Positions 35,820 to 44,415 of a DNA stretch of 64,000 nucleotides are shown here, piece after piece. The notes under the pieces are model-generated. The model had not been told where the DNA came from. It did not search any database and saw only the letters and a list, made by a program, of their open reading frames with translations. The stretch is from positions 26,241-90,240 of the forward strand of contig WSNJ01000001.1 in the NCBI GenBank assembly GCA_013316045.1. Direction: 5' to 3'. The stretch's first letter is position 1. Each line of letters begins with the position of its first letter. The stretch is from Clostridia bacterium. GTDB lineage: Bacteria > Bacillota > Clostridia > Christensenellales > Pumilibacteraceae. A program made the position numbers and the translations under genes.

Positions 35820-36872
35820 TTATTTTTCCGTCGTATAATCGGACAAGCTGTAAACTATATTCGTAGCTTCTTCGCGCGCGCTTAAATCGTAGTTAACGCG
35901 AACCATACGCACTATAACCTTGCTTGTCGTGGAAGCAATGCCGCCGCCTTCTTCCTTGCGCTCGAATTTCACGCTCGGTTCGGTCATATACAGGGTAAAC
36001 GCGGGTCCCGAATACGTGTCGTTCCGCATAAGCGTCGTGCGCATACAATTAACGTCGTAGCTTCCGTTTTCGGCAGGGGACAGGTAAGTTGCGGCAAACG
36101 CTTCGTTCAGCGTAAATACCGACAGTTCTTCCGCCGTCTGAACGGTTACGTTCGTGTTCTTATACTTGCCTTTCTTGTCCATTCTGTCGGGAATCTCGTA
36201 CAGGTTTGAAAGGCTGAGTATCTGACTGTTTTTCGGAGCGGTGTTTTTGAGCGCGCGAGCCACGTAATAGAGTTGTTCGTTGTCGAAGCTCTGAGTCCCG
36301 CTTATCAGGTCGAATTCCTTAACGGACTCGTATTCGTCCGAAACCGTTCCGTCTTCGGCAACGCTCTTGTTCTTTTTAAGGCACGCCTTGTAAGCGTTGT
36401 AGTCCGCCGTAGCTTCGTAATCGTACACGATGTTCCGAAAATTACCGTCCGTCTTGCGCGGCGCGTAAACTTCCTTTTTATACGACGAAATAACGCCGCA
36501 GCCCTCGGTCGTAAATACTACTTCGCTCTCCACCGTATCGGTAAGCCCCCGGTCCGCGCCCGCTTTGTCCGTATCGCGGAACGTAACCGTGTGCGTAAGT
36601 TTTAAGTTAACGTACAGTTCGCCGCTCTCTCTGTCGCGGTACTGAGTAAGTTCGTAAACGGCTTGACCGTCCGCGAGAATATCGCCGTCGGTCGTTTCCT
36701 TGCCCGAACGCACGCGCTCGACTATTTTAATATCGTAAACGCACTTTTCGTATGCTTCGTTTTTGCCCCAGGGCTTGTCCGCGTCGAACTCGTAAACTAT
36801 GGGCGCGGCTGTGCAGGCGGTAAATAATACGCCGAAAAACACTGCAAATAAAACGCTTAATATTTTCTTCAT
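35820..36872 (-). CDS. Lipoprotein of unknown function
   Basis: A 350-aa protein with a signal peptide and lipobox ending at Cys20 (LFTAC). The mature part mixes beta strands and charged loops; no enzyme motif or named domain is recognised. Promoter elements TTGACA and TATACT lie so close (36879-36908) that transcription should start at or next to the ATG. It is expected outside the membrane. The gene is transcribed alone and ends at the terminator at 35735-35757. Confidence 0.8.
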   Translation of the reverse strand: MKKILSVLFAVFFGVLFTACTAAPIVYEFDADKPWGKNEAYEKCVYDIKIVERVRSGKETTDGDILADGQAVYELTQYRDRESGELYVNLKLTHTVTFRDTDKAGADRGLTDTVESEVVFTTEGCGVISSYKKEVYAPRKTDGNFRNIVYDYEATADYNAYKACLKKNKSVAEDGTVSDEYESVKEFDLISGTQSFDNEQLYYVARALKNTAPKNSQILSLSNLYEIPDRMDKKGKYKNTNVTVQTAEELSVFTLNEAFAATYLSPAENGSYDVNCMRTTLMRNDTYSGPAFTLYMTEPSVKFERKEEGGGIASTTSKVIVRMVRVNYDLSAREEATNIVYSLSDYTTEK

Positions 36873-36878
36873 TCCAAG

Positions 36879-36908
36879 AGTATATCATAAGCGCGCCGCT
36901 TTTGTCAA
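36879..36908 (-). promoter_or_regulatory. Promoter of the lipoprotein gene, leaderless
   Basis: Minus-strand TTGACA (36903-36908), an 18-bp spacer and TATACT (36879-36884). The ATG begins 6 nt after the -10 box at 36872. Confidence 0.8.
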
Positions 36909-36929
36909 ACCTAATGTGAAAGGATTGAT

Positions 36930-37682
36930 TTATTCGCTTTTGCTTTCCTGCGGTTTGGAAGTTCCGCTTTCTTCCGTTTTTGCGCACGTTATCTTTTTCG
37001 CGGCTCTTTTCGCCTTGATTTTGTCATATGCGAACGTGAACGCGACTTCGACCATAGAGCCGAAGATAAGTATAAACCACCATCTTAGCGGCGTGCCCGG
37101 AACTGCGGGTTGGTCTATTATCATAGTTTCGGGTATGTTCATTACGTCCAAAAGGAACAGCCCGAAAAGCGTATAGGCGGCAATGCCCAAAGGGAACGCG
37201 TACCAATTCTTAAAAGACGGCTCGAACCACTTTCCTACAACCATAACTATGCAGAGTATCGAGCCGCAAGCGTGATGGTTCATACCCGTTATTGTAGGGA
37301 AAAAGAAGAACGACGGGTGCTGATTGAGAAACGTCGGATAAAACACGCACGCCGTGCCGCCTATTAGTTCCAAGTAAAACAGAAAGTGAAATATTTTAAG
37401 ATTCGGCTTTCCTGCCATAACGAAAATTCCGAGCAGCAGGCTCGACATTCCGCAATAGGTGTTCGGAATCATTTCGCGTATGCCTATGCCGTTATCGTTC
37501 CACACGGTAAGCGAAATGCGGTTGATAATAAGGCTTACGGCAAGAAGTCCGCCCAAGCACCTGATATAAATATCCCTTGCCTTGTCGGTTTTAAGCGCGA
37601 ACTTCAAAACGATAATCGCGGCGGCAAGACAAACTAAAAACAGAATTACATAAATAAGATGATAACTTGTATATAACCTCAT
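36930..37682 (-). CDS. YwaF/TIGR02206-like integral membrane protein
   Basis: A 250-aa protein with six or seven hydrophobic helices and a charged C-terminal tail (KAKRAAKKITCAKTEESG). The paired histidines in MNHHACG near residue 137, a PNTYCG motif near 75 and a conserved Pro-Leu-Arg-Trp-Trp region match the YwaF-type family of unknown function. It is divergent from the gene at 37870. The region between has palindromic TATACGCGTATA and a related ACGCGTATATA, so the two may share control. No transport substrate can be inferred. Confidence 0.75.
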   Translation of the reverse strand: MRLYTSYHLIYVILFLVCLAAAIIVLKFALKTDKARDIYIRCLGGLLAVSLIINRISLTVWNDNGIGIREMIPNTYCGMSSLLLGIFVMAGKPNLKIFHFLFYLELIGGTACVFYPTFLNQHPSFFFFPTITGMNHHACGSILCIVMVVGKWFEPSFKNWYAFPLGIAAYTLFGLFLLDVMNIPETMIIDQPAVPGTPLRWWFILIFGSMVEVAFTFAYDKIKAKRAAKKITCAKTEESGTSKPQESKSE

Positions 37683-37795
37683 AAGTAATTAACCCCGAAC
37701 GCGGTAAAATAGTTACGCCCGCCGTTCGTTATACTTATATTATATCAAACGCGTATATATTTTACAACTAATATTACGCAGTATTGCTATAAAAG

Positions 37796-37835
37796 TTGTC
37801 ATTTCGTAATGTTTTTAGTATAATATACGCGTATA
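37796..37835 (+). promoter_or_regulatory. Promoter of the gene at 37870 with a palindromic site
   Basis: TTGTCA (37796-37801), a 17-bp spacer and TATAAT (37819-37824). The perfect palindrome TATACGCGTATA (37824-37835) covers the expected transcription start. Confidence 0.75.
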
Positions 37836-37869
37836 CACGCAAAAAACATTCAGCAAGGAGAAATCCGCT

Positions 37870-38862
37870 ATGCCAAACAGCAAAGTAAAGCAAAAACCCG
37901 TAATAATTATTTTAAGAGTTCTGGCGATAATCGCGGCGGTTATACTTGTTCTGCTCGTCGCGGTGCGCGCAGGCGAGCGGCTCGCGTTCGCAAAATTCTA
38001 CTCGAACGCAAAGCGCGAACTGCCGATTCCCGCGGTCAACGGCGGATTCGTCGGGCAGGGACTCGATTATATCGAAGAAGACGGCGTTTTCGTAAGTTGC
38101 GGCTATTCGTCGAAAAAGGGCGAAGCGTCGTCGGTTTACGTTATGAAGTCCGACGGAACTTCGCATAGAACCGCGCTGAAAAACCAAGACGGAAGCAACT
38201 ATACGGGGCATACGGGCGGCGTCGCGCACTATAACGGCTTTTGCTTCATAACGGGCGCGGACGGGCTCGACGTATTCTCGCTTGCCGACGTTTTGGCGGG
38301 CGGCGAAGCAAAGAAAATAGGCGAAGTCAAATCGCCCGACGGACACGACCCCGCCTACGTTACCGTTTGCGGAGATAAGCTATACGAAGGCTCTTTCTAC
38401 CGCGCGGGGAACTACGAAACTCCCGAAAACGAGCGCATAACGACTCCGCACGGCGACGGGAACAAGGCGCTTATATACGTTTACGATTTGAGCGAAACCG
38501 CGCCTTTCGGCGTGAACGAAACGCCCGTAGCCGCTTACTCGACGGTCGGACTCGTGCAGGGTATGACGTTTACCGACGAGCAAATCGTGCTTTCCACGTC
38601 CTACGGCTTGGCGGCGTCGCACCTGCTGTTTTACGATATAGCCGATATCGCCGCGCCCGAAAAAACGACTGTGGGCGAAAACAGCGTAGACCTTTACTAT
38701 CTCGACGGCTCTTGCCTTGCCAAAAGCGTAAAAGCTCCGCCTATGACCGAAGAAATCGTTTACAAAGACGGCCGAGTCTTTATTATGTGCGAGTCAGCCA
38801 GCGACAAATATATCTTCGGCAAATTTATGAGCGGAAGATATATGTACAGCTACAAGGCGTAA
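37870..38862 (+). CDS. Membrane-anchored extracellular protein, propeller-like
   Basis: A 330-aa protein: basic N-terminus, one membrane helix (about 11-33) and a long extracellular part. The latter has repeated strand pairs such as GLDYIEEDGVFVSCGYS, GGVAHYNGFCFITGADGLDVFSL and GMTFTDEQIVLSTSYGLAASHLLFYDI, the pattern of a beta-propeller. No catalytic signature is recognised. An AAGGAG site supports the start. It is followed by an independently promoted DUF4091 gene. Function is unknown; ligand binding at the cell surface is possible. Confidence 0.7.
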   Translation: MPNSKVKQKPVIIILRVLAIIAAVILVLLVAVRAGERLAFAKFYSNAKRELPIPAVNGGFVGQGLDYIEEDGVFVSCGYSSKKGEASSVYVMKSDGTSHRTALKNQDGSNYTGHTGGVAHYNGFCFITGADGLDVFSLADVLAGGEAKKIGEVKSPDGHDPAYVTVCGDKLYEGSFYRAGNYETPENERITTPHGDGNKALIYVYDLSETAPFGVNETPVAAYSTVGLVQGMTFTDEQIVLSTSYGLAASHLLFYDIADIAAPEKTTVGENSVDLYYLDGSCLAKSVKAPPMTEEIVYKDGRVFIMCESASDKYIFGKFMSGRYMYSYKA

Positions 38863-38872
38863 AGCGAAACGC

Positions 38873-38901
38873 TTGACTTTATTCGGCGCAACGACTATAA
38901 T
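38873..38901 (+). promoter_or_regulatory. Promoter of the DUF4091 gene
   Basis: TTGACT (38873-38878), a 17-bp spacer and TATAAT (38896-38901), about 48 nt before the ATG with AGGAG between. Confidence 0.85.
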
Positions 38902-38948
38902 TCAAGATATATTTTTACAGGATACAGAGCATAGGAGAAAAAAGCAAT

Positions 38949-40559
38949 ATGAGAATGATGACGGTAAGTTCGCTCGACAAGATATTTCCCGACGGCGGAG
39001 TAAATATTCCCGAATGCGGCGGCGTAATGCTGAAAAACGAACGGTACAACTTTCAGGTTGCCGTTAAAAACGAAAATGCGTGGCGAATTTACGGAACAAG
39101 ACTTAGCGTAACGGGCGGACTGTCCGAGTTTGTGAGCGTGCGCGCGGTCGATTCGGTTCCCGCAACGGTTACAACGTATCCCGCCGCCGACGGTTACGTA
39201 ATCTTTCCGCTCGGAAAAGACAGCAGGCTTTATCCCGACGTTCTGCGCCCCGAAAACACGACGAATATAGCGCCTTGCAAGTGGGCGGCGTTCTGGCTTA
39301 CCGTGCAAAATAAAGACGGCTTGCCCGTCGGCAAACACAACCTTAAAATAGATTTGTTCGGCGAAAACGGCGAAACGCTCGGGACTACGGAATACAATCT
39401 CGAAGTTTTGGACGCGGAAATTCCCGATTCGGATTTTCCCGTAACGCATTGGGTTCACTACGATGCAATAGCAAACTACTACAATATAAAGCCGTGGAGC
39501 AAGGAATATTACGAAAAGCTCGGCAGTTTCTTAAAAAGCTACGTAAGCCACGGAAGCAATATGCTTTACGTTCCGCTGTTTACGCCGCCGCTCGATACGA
39601 AGATAGGCGGGGAGCGGCTCGACGTTCAGCTTATCGAGATAGAGCGCAAGAACGGCAAGTACAAGTTCGACTTGAAAAAGCTCGAAAAGTTCATAGACTT
39701 CGCGCTTTCATACGGCGTAAAATATTTCGAGATGTGCCACCTTGCGACTCAGTGGGGCGCGGCGCATTGCCCCAAGATTATGGCGACTACCGAGAACGGT
39801 TACGAGCGCATATTCGGTTGGGATACATCGAGTACGGGCGACGAATATCTGAGTTTTTTACGCGAGTGTTTAGCGCAAGTAGACGGATTGTTGAGAAAGA
39901 AAAACCTTACTCAAAAAACATATTTCCATATATCCGACGAGCCGAACAAGGACAACATAGCGCGGTACAAGGAAGTATACGACGCAATCCGCCCGATAAT
40001 AAAGGACTATAAACTTATGGACGCGGTATCGGACTCGGGGCGCGACATAATAGATATACCCGTAGTTTCGACTACGCATTTGAGCGGCAAGTGCGAGAAA
40101 AACGAATTTGCGTATTACTGCTGTTCGAGCCATATGAACTGTTTAGCCAACCGCTTTCTGAATATGCCGTCTCAGCGCAACCGCGTTTTCGGCTATCAGC
40201 TGTGGCTGAACGAAGCGAACGGCTTTCTGCACTGGGGCTTTAACTTCTACAACGACGGCTTGTCGCACAAAAGCATCGACCCGTTCCGCAATACCGACGC
40301 GGGCGAGCATTTCCCCGCGGGCGATTCGTTTATCGTTTACCCCGGCGAAGACGGCGCGTGGGACTCTCTGCGCTCGGAAGTTTTCTTCGACGCGTTGCAG
40401 GACAGGGAAGTGCTTTGCGCGTTGGAGAAAAAACTCGGGCGCGAAAAGCTCGAAAAATATCTTGCGGACAACGGCGTGAGCGGGTGGAATAATTACCCGC
40501 ACTCGGCGCAGTGGCAGACCGAAACGGGCGCAAAAATCAGAAGAATGCTTGCGGAATAA
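38949..40559 (+). CDS. DUF4091 (glycoside-hydrolase-like) protein, cytoplasmic
   Basis: A 536-aa protein without a signal peptide. Residues 1-155 look like a beta-sandwich domain and 160-500 a TIM-barrel-like region of the DUF4091 family: WVHYDAIANYY near 176, MCHLATQWG near 263, YFHISDEPNK near 322 and YQLWLNEANGFLHWGFNFYND near 417. The Asp-Glu-Pro after strand 4 is the best candidate acid/base. DUF4091 proteins are predicted glycosidases and recur next to sugar importers. A second, lipoprotein DUF4091 is encoded at 52072. Substrate is unknown. Confidence 0.82.
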   Translation: MRMMTVSSLDKIFPDGGVNIPECGGVMLKNERYNFQVAVKNENAWRIYGTRLSVTGGLSEFVSVRAVDSVPATVTTYPAADGYVIFPLGKDSRLYPDVLRPENTTNIAPCKWAAFWLTVQNKDGLPVGKHNLKIDLFGENGETLGTTEYNLEVLDAEIPDSDFPVTHWVHYDAIANYYNIKPWSKEYYEKLGSFLKSYVSHGSNMLYVPLFTPPLDTKIGGERLDVQLIEIERKNGKYKFDLKKLEKFIDFALSYGVKYFEMCHLATQWGAAHCPKIMATTENGYERIFGWDTSSTGDEYLSFLRECLAQVDGLLRKKNLTQKTYFHISDEPNKDNIARYKEVYDAIRPIIKDYKLMDAVSDSGRDIIDIPVVSTTHLSGKCEKNEFAYYCCSSHMNCLANRFLNMPSQRNRVFGYQLWLNEANGFLHWGFNFYNDGLSHKSIDPFRNTDAGEHFPAGDSFIVYPGEDGAWDSLRSEVFFDALQDREVLCALEKKLGREKLEKYLADNGVSGWNNYPHSAQWQTETGAKIRRMLAE

Positions 40560-40577
40560 TCCGCTCGCGAAAACTTC

Positions 40578-41183
40578 CTATCCGCCGAGCGTAATGTCTT
40601 GGCGGGAATACCATTCGATAGCGTCGTCCAAGTGGCTCTCTCTGAACTCGGGCCACAAGTCGTCGATAACGTAAAAGTCGGAATAGACCGTTTGCAGCGG
40701 CAGAAAACCCGACAGCCGCCGCATTCCGCCCCAACGGATAACCATATCTATACGCGGAATGTCGCGCGAAAGCCAACCGTTTTTAATATCCCATTCGAAA
40801 CCGTAATTAACAAGAAGATTGACCCGCATTTTATCGCTCGGCGGGTCTTTTTTTTCGGCGTAGGGCAGTAACTGCGCGGGAAAACTTTTCGATTCCGTAT
40901 TTCCGCAAACGTATACCGAAACGTTCTCTTTCTCTATAAGCTCCACGGCGTTACAGCAGGCGGCTTTGAACGCTTCGACCTGCTCCTTGGGTCGCTTGCA
41001 GTTGTCGACGGTAAAGCCGTAATACGTAAGCTCTTTTACGTTCCGTTTCTGTGCGGCGCGCAAAAGACTCAGCCCCGGCATAAGTCCGTGGTCGTAGCCG
41101 TTTTCTTTTTTCAAACCGTGCAGGGTAGCCCAACGCCTGTTCCCGTCGGGAATTATACCTATATGTTCGGGGTAGTGGTGCAT
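40578..41183 (-). CDS. Divergent undecaprenyl diphosphate synthase family protein
   Basis: A 201-aa cis-prenyltransferase homolog (ATG at 41183; a TTG start at 41210 would add nine residues). Family motifs are present but altered: HIGIIPDGNRRWA near 7-19 (usual DGNGRWA), LTYYGFTVDNCKRP for the usual FSTENWxRP, and RWGGMRRLSGFLPLQTVYSD near 160-179 where Glu of GGE is Met and the final metal-binding Glu is Asp. It is shorter than standard UppS (230-260). It may make a different prenyl chain or have lost activity. No ribosome site is obvious. A main uppS presumably lies elsewhere. Confidence 0.75.
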   Translation of the reverse strand: MHHYPEHIGIIPDGNRRWATLHGLKKENGYDHGLMPGLSLLRAAQKRNVKELTYYGFTVDNCKRPKEQVEAFKAACCNAVELIEKENVSVYVCGNTESKSFPAQLLPYAEKKDPPSDKMRVNLLVNYGFEWDIKNGWLSRDIPRIDMVIRWGGMRRLSGFLPLQTVYSDFYVIDDLWPEFRESHLDDAIEWYSRQDITLGG

Positions 41184-41304
41184 ATACCCGATTATCGGCA
41201 ATATGCGCAAAAAATATACCGCGGAAACATCCGATTATACGTTCAAGCGTATTGTCATAGCAAAAATTTCGCTTCGTGAGCGTCGGAATTAAAATAACTA
41301 TATC

Positions 41305-41589
41305 TTATTTTTCGTTTTTGATTTTATCCGACTCGCTTTCTTCGGTCAATATTTTTTCGATAACGTCTATCTTAGTGCGAATGTCGGCAATAGAACTTAT
41401 TGCCGTTTGTTTGCGCATATTTCTTACTCTTTGACGGTAATTCCACTTTTTACAATTTTCGTTTTTATCCACAATTTTGTTTTGAGTAGAGCAAAAACCT
41501 ATATCTTCTTGTTGCAGATTGCAAAACCCTTTCGTATAAAACCGCCTGAAAGCTCCGCAATTCCAACACTTTTTATTTTCTTCTTTCAT
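41305..41589 (-). CDS. Small Cys-rich protein, putative metal-binding
   Basis: A 94-aa protein. The N-terminal half has CWNCGAFRRFYTKGFC and GFCSTQNKIVDKNENCKKW, five or six Cys that could hold a zinc or iron-sulfur site. The second half is helical and charged (ISSIADIRTKIDVIEKIL). An AGGAG site 8 nt before the ATG supports it. AT-rich compared with its neighbours, it starts the second accessory patch. Similar small Cys proteins are common next to mobile or phage genes in Firmicutes. No function can be stated. Confidence 0.65.
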   Translation of the reverse strand: MKEENKKCWNCGAFRRFYTKGFCNLQQEDIGFCSTQNKIVDKNENCKKWNYRQRVRNMRKQTAISSIADIRTKIDVIEKILTEESESDKIKNEK

Positions 41590-41710
41590 AATTTAACTCC
41601 TATGACTATTAAGTTTTATAATAAAACATCTTTAATGGAATTATAAATGAAAAAAATATAAAAAACTTGACTTATACGTTTTACGTATGAAAAAAATTTT
41701 CAACAATTAT

Positions 41711-41746
41711 AAAAAGACCTTAAACAATTACGTTTCGGGTCTTTTT
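41711..41746 (-). terminator. Terminator of the membrane protein gene at 41772
   Basis: AAAAAGACC (41711-41719) and GGTCTTTTT (41738-41746) form a stem. T-runs exist on either strand, so it can act in both directions. Confidence 0.78.
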
Positions 41747-41771
41747 GCTACTTTGCTTACAGGCGCGCGCC

Positions 41772-42908
41772 TTATCTGTATTTTATATATTCGATAAGGG
41801 ACTTTACGGAGTTCGGGATAATGGAAATTCCCACGGAAACGAAGAAAAGGCACGCCAGCCCGTAAACGGTAGGGTGGCGCAAAAGAGAGCTTACGGTTAC
41901 GGGCGATTTTGTTACGCCGCTTTCTATAATGACTAAAAACAACAGCCCCATAAAAATAAGCAACGCCGCCGCGGCGAACTTAATCAGAAAAGCGTTTACG
42001 AATTCGTATCTGTGGAAAGCAATAACGCCGAACATCAAGCCCAACGCTATCGGAAAACCGCCAACCACGGCGGGCATATCGCCCATAATATGAAAGTATC
42101 CCATCAGAACAATGAAAATTCCCACAACAATACAACATATTCCTGCGACAAGCGCACCCTTTTCTATTTGTACGGCGGGGCGTTCGCGCTTAGGCGCAGG
42201 GCATTTTGCGGAATCGTTGCCCGCGTTGTCGGTATGATTGTCGGCGTTCTTCTTGTCGCCGCCTTTGCGCCGCTTGCCTTTGGGAACTTTTATTTCTTCG
42301 AGTTTATCTCCCAGATATTTTTTAATCAGATAAGCGTCGGAAACGGGCGGCATAAAGCCCATAGGAATCCGCTCTTTGTCGCTTTGAATACAAAACACGA
42401 GAAAAACGCCCGCTCTCGATTTTATCATATGACAAACGGACAGCTCTTTCCTGTCGATAACGCGCTGTTGACCGCGGTTTTTTATAACGATAAAACCGTC
42501 GTAAATCATTAAAGCGTTTTCGCGGCTCTTATTCTCGTCGGCGGTATTAAGCTCGCTTTGCAGTTCTTCTATTCTTAGGCGCGACTCTATTTCGTGCGGA
42601 CGGTAATATTTGCCGACCTTTCGCATAAATATGCCCCATAAGCCGAAAACGGTAAGCACCGTAATAAGAATTACGACGCCGAGTATTATAAACAGTATAA
42701 CGTAGCTTTTTATTACCGCGGATTTACCGTAAAGGCGCAAATCGAAAATAAAATTCACAACGCACCAAGCGGTTAACAGCAACGCGCAAATTAAAATCCA
42801 TATCGCCGTAAACGATTTGATATACCGCTTCCTTTCGCTTTTCGACATATCGAGCGGGTGCTTTGTGTCGCTGTATTCGTATAACAATTTACCGTAATTA
42901 TTATCCAT
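41772..42908 (-). CDS. Membrane protein of unknown function
   Basis: A 378-aa protein; the ATG at 42908 has GGAGAG 7 nt upstream, while a GTG at 42974 lacks a site. Two helices near 35-55 and 70-100, a cytoplasmic part of about 130 residues with a PH-like strand pattern (MIYDGFIVIKNRGQQRVIDRKEL), a Lys/Asn-rich linker (KGKRRKGGDKKNADNH) and then four or five helices to the end. No known family is recognised. It lies upstream of an AT-rich patch and is the only large neighbour of the TIR-methyltransferase gene on the same strand, 34 nt downstream of its stop region. Confidence 0.7.
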   Translation of the reverse strand: MDNNYGKLLYEYSDTKHPLDMSKSERKRYIKSFTAIWILICALLLTAWCVVNFIFDLRLYGKSAVIKSYVILFIILGVVILITVLTVFGLWGIFMRKVGKYYRPHEIESRLRIEELQSELNTADENKSRENALMIYDGFIVIKNRGQQRVIDRKELSVCHMIKSRAGVFLVFCIQSDKERIPMGFMPPVSDAYLIKKYLGDKLEEIKVPKGKRRKGGDKKNADNHTDNAGNDSAKCPAPKRERPAVQIEKGALVAGICCIVVGIFIVLMGYFHIMGDMPAVVGGFPIALGLMFGVIAFHRYEFVNAFLIKFAAAALLIFMGLLFLVIIESGVTKSPVTVSSLLRHPTVYGLACLFFVSVGISIIPNSVKSLIEYIKYR

Positions 42909-43008
42909 AAAACTACTCTCCGCAAATTTTATCGAGTTGTTTATATTGTTCTTGAAATCCGATATTCGGTTCACGTATTCAAATGCTCGCTAAAAAGATA
43001 AGACCTGT

Positions 43009-44289
43009 TCAGTTTTTAGTTGCCGAATAAAAGAATATACCCAATAATATAAAGTATTTTCCGTTCATATAATCTTCTTTCATTTCTTTGTGTTTTTGTG
43101 TTACGCCTTTCAAAAGGTCAAATGCTTCGTAATTATCGAAATACGAAGCATTATCGGTAGCCCATAGTTCGGAGTTAAAGTACAAGTCCCATAATTCTTC
43201 TCTGTATTTTCCGTCAAAATCGTTAGACGATACGGAAGAAGATAAAAGACGGATATTTTTGAAACCCGCGTTTTTCAAGCACAAAGGAATTTTTCTACCC
43301 ATTTTTCTATCACCGGATTCCTTTGAGTGCTCCCAAATATAAAAACAATCGTCGAAAAATTTAGAGTGTGGATAGACAAGATTTACGCCGTCGTCCTCGT
43401 CTTGAATGAAAACGGTACCGCCTTCGTTTAATAGGATATGTAAGTTCTTTAATAATTCGTCAATTTTGCCTAAGTGTAGCAGTACCGCCGAAATATGAAT
43501 TATATCGAAACCTATAATATTGTACCTTCGCATTTGAGTAAATACATTGCCGAGAAATTTATCCGACAGAACGTCGCATTGAATAAATGCGTGTTTGTCG
43601 TCGCCGTAAAGCGTATTTGCTTCTTGCACCGCTTCCGCATTGCAGTCCACTCCCAAAATAAAACCGTATTGCCTATCGGCGGTGCGCATAATTATATTGT
43701 CGCCGTTGTTGCAACCTATATCAAGAATCATAGGATTGTCGTATTTTGCGAATATCTCCGACAGATATGTTTCGCAGCACGCATTAAAATATCTGTTCTG
43801 GGCTTGAAGTCTAATCTTTTCAACTTCTTTTTCGGTCGAATAACTGCTTTGACTCGACTCGTCATTTTCCGGGGTTATATTTGCTTGTTCGAAAATCGCA
43901 AGTACAAGGCTCTCAAAATCTACGAATTTATCCGCATATAGCCAATTTAGACTGCCTAAAAACAACTCGATAATTTCCTGATTTTCATCGCTCAAATCAT
44001 CTAATACTACCGGAATAATAGAATAATTGCTTATCTTCTTTTGTTTTGAAATCGCTCGTGCAATTTCATTTCGTACCATTAACGACGAACAACTCGAATT
44101 AGACAAAAATACAACAAAGTTTTTAGAATTGTTTATGCCTTTGTTTATTTCTTCAATAAAATGTTGTTTACTGTCCCTAAGTTGAAACCAACACGAAGCT
44201 CCGAAAAATTTTATAACGGAAACTATTTCTTCCACCTTATCTTTATCTGCATTTGAAAATGAAACAAAAATATCATTAGTGTCGCTCAT
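43009..44289 (-). CDS. TIR domain fused to a SAM-dependent methyltransferase
   Basis: A 426-aa fusion. Residues 1-135 form a TIR domain: DIFVSFSNADKDK at strand A, ASCWFQLRDS at 31-40, and SNSSCSSLMVRNEIARAI with the putative NADase Glu at 75. Residues 155-426 are a class I methyltransferase with MILDIGCNNGDN (motif I, 187-198), GVDCNAEA (213-220) and a GFDIIHISAVLLHLG segment. No signal peptide. TIR domains in bacteria cleave NAD or make NAD-derived signals in antiviral defence. The methyltransferase could modify a nucleotide or small molecule. GAGAGG precedes the ATG. Base composition is AT-rich, pointing to transfer. Confidence 0.82.
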   Translation of the reverse strand: MSDTNDIFVSFSNADKDKVEEIVSVIKFFGASCWFQLRDSKQHFIEEINKGINNSKNFVVFLSNSSCSSLMVRNEIARAISKQKKISNYSIIPVVLDDLSDENQEIIELFLGSLNWLYADKFVDFESLVLAIFEQANITPENDESSQSSYSTEKEVEKIRLQAQNRYFNACCETYLSEIFAKYDNPMILDIGCNNGDNIIMRTADRQYGFILGVDCNAEAVQEANTLYGDDKHAFIQCDVLSDKFLGNVFTQMRRYNIIGFDIIHISAVLLHLGKIDELLKNLHILLNEGGTVFIQDEDDGVNLVYPHSKFFDDCFYIWEHSKESGDRKMGRKIPLCLKNAGFKNIRLLSSSVSSNDFDGKYREELWDLYFNSELWATDNASYFDNYEAFDLLKGVTQKHKEMKEDYMNGKYFILLGIFFYSATKN

Positions 44290-44344
44290 TAGTAAACCTC
44301 TCTAAATAAAATACATTGCATTAACTATTATAATAATACTTATA

Positions 44345-44400
44345 AAAAACCCAATCAAACGGTAAAGGTTCGACCGGGCGGGTCTTGGTGGGGCAGTAGT
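44345..44400 (-). terminator. Degenerate terminator block related to the one at 16028-16059
   Basis: On the minus strand TGCCCCACCAAG is followed by an ACCC...GGGT imperfect hairpin and six T, just after the PPOX remnant. The 16-kb locus has TGCCCCGCCAAG, a better hairpin and seven T. In the matching frame both encode CPxKxxPxE. Confidence 0.5.
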
Positions 44401-44415
44401 AACCTAAAAAGAATT

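Noticed and set aside
35380-35838. Ala/Val-rich frame overlapping the cysteine-rich gene
   Set aside because: It crosses the terminator and has no start signal; the cysteine-rich frame has a CGGAGG site and ends before the terminator.
15264-44289. A TIR protein and a SLOG protein in one window, as in Thoeris defence
   Set aside because: They are about 27 kb apart with housekeeping genes between, and the SLOG protein is a small stand-alone YpsA-like form, not ThsA. Co-function is not supported.
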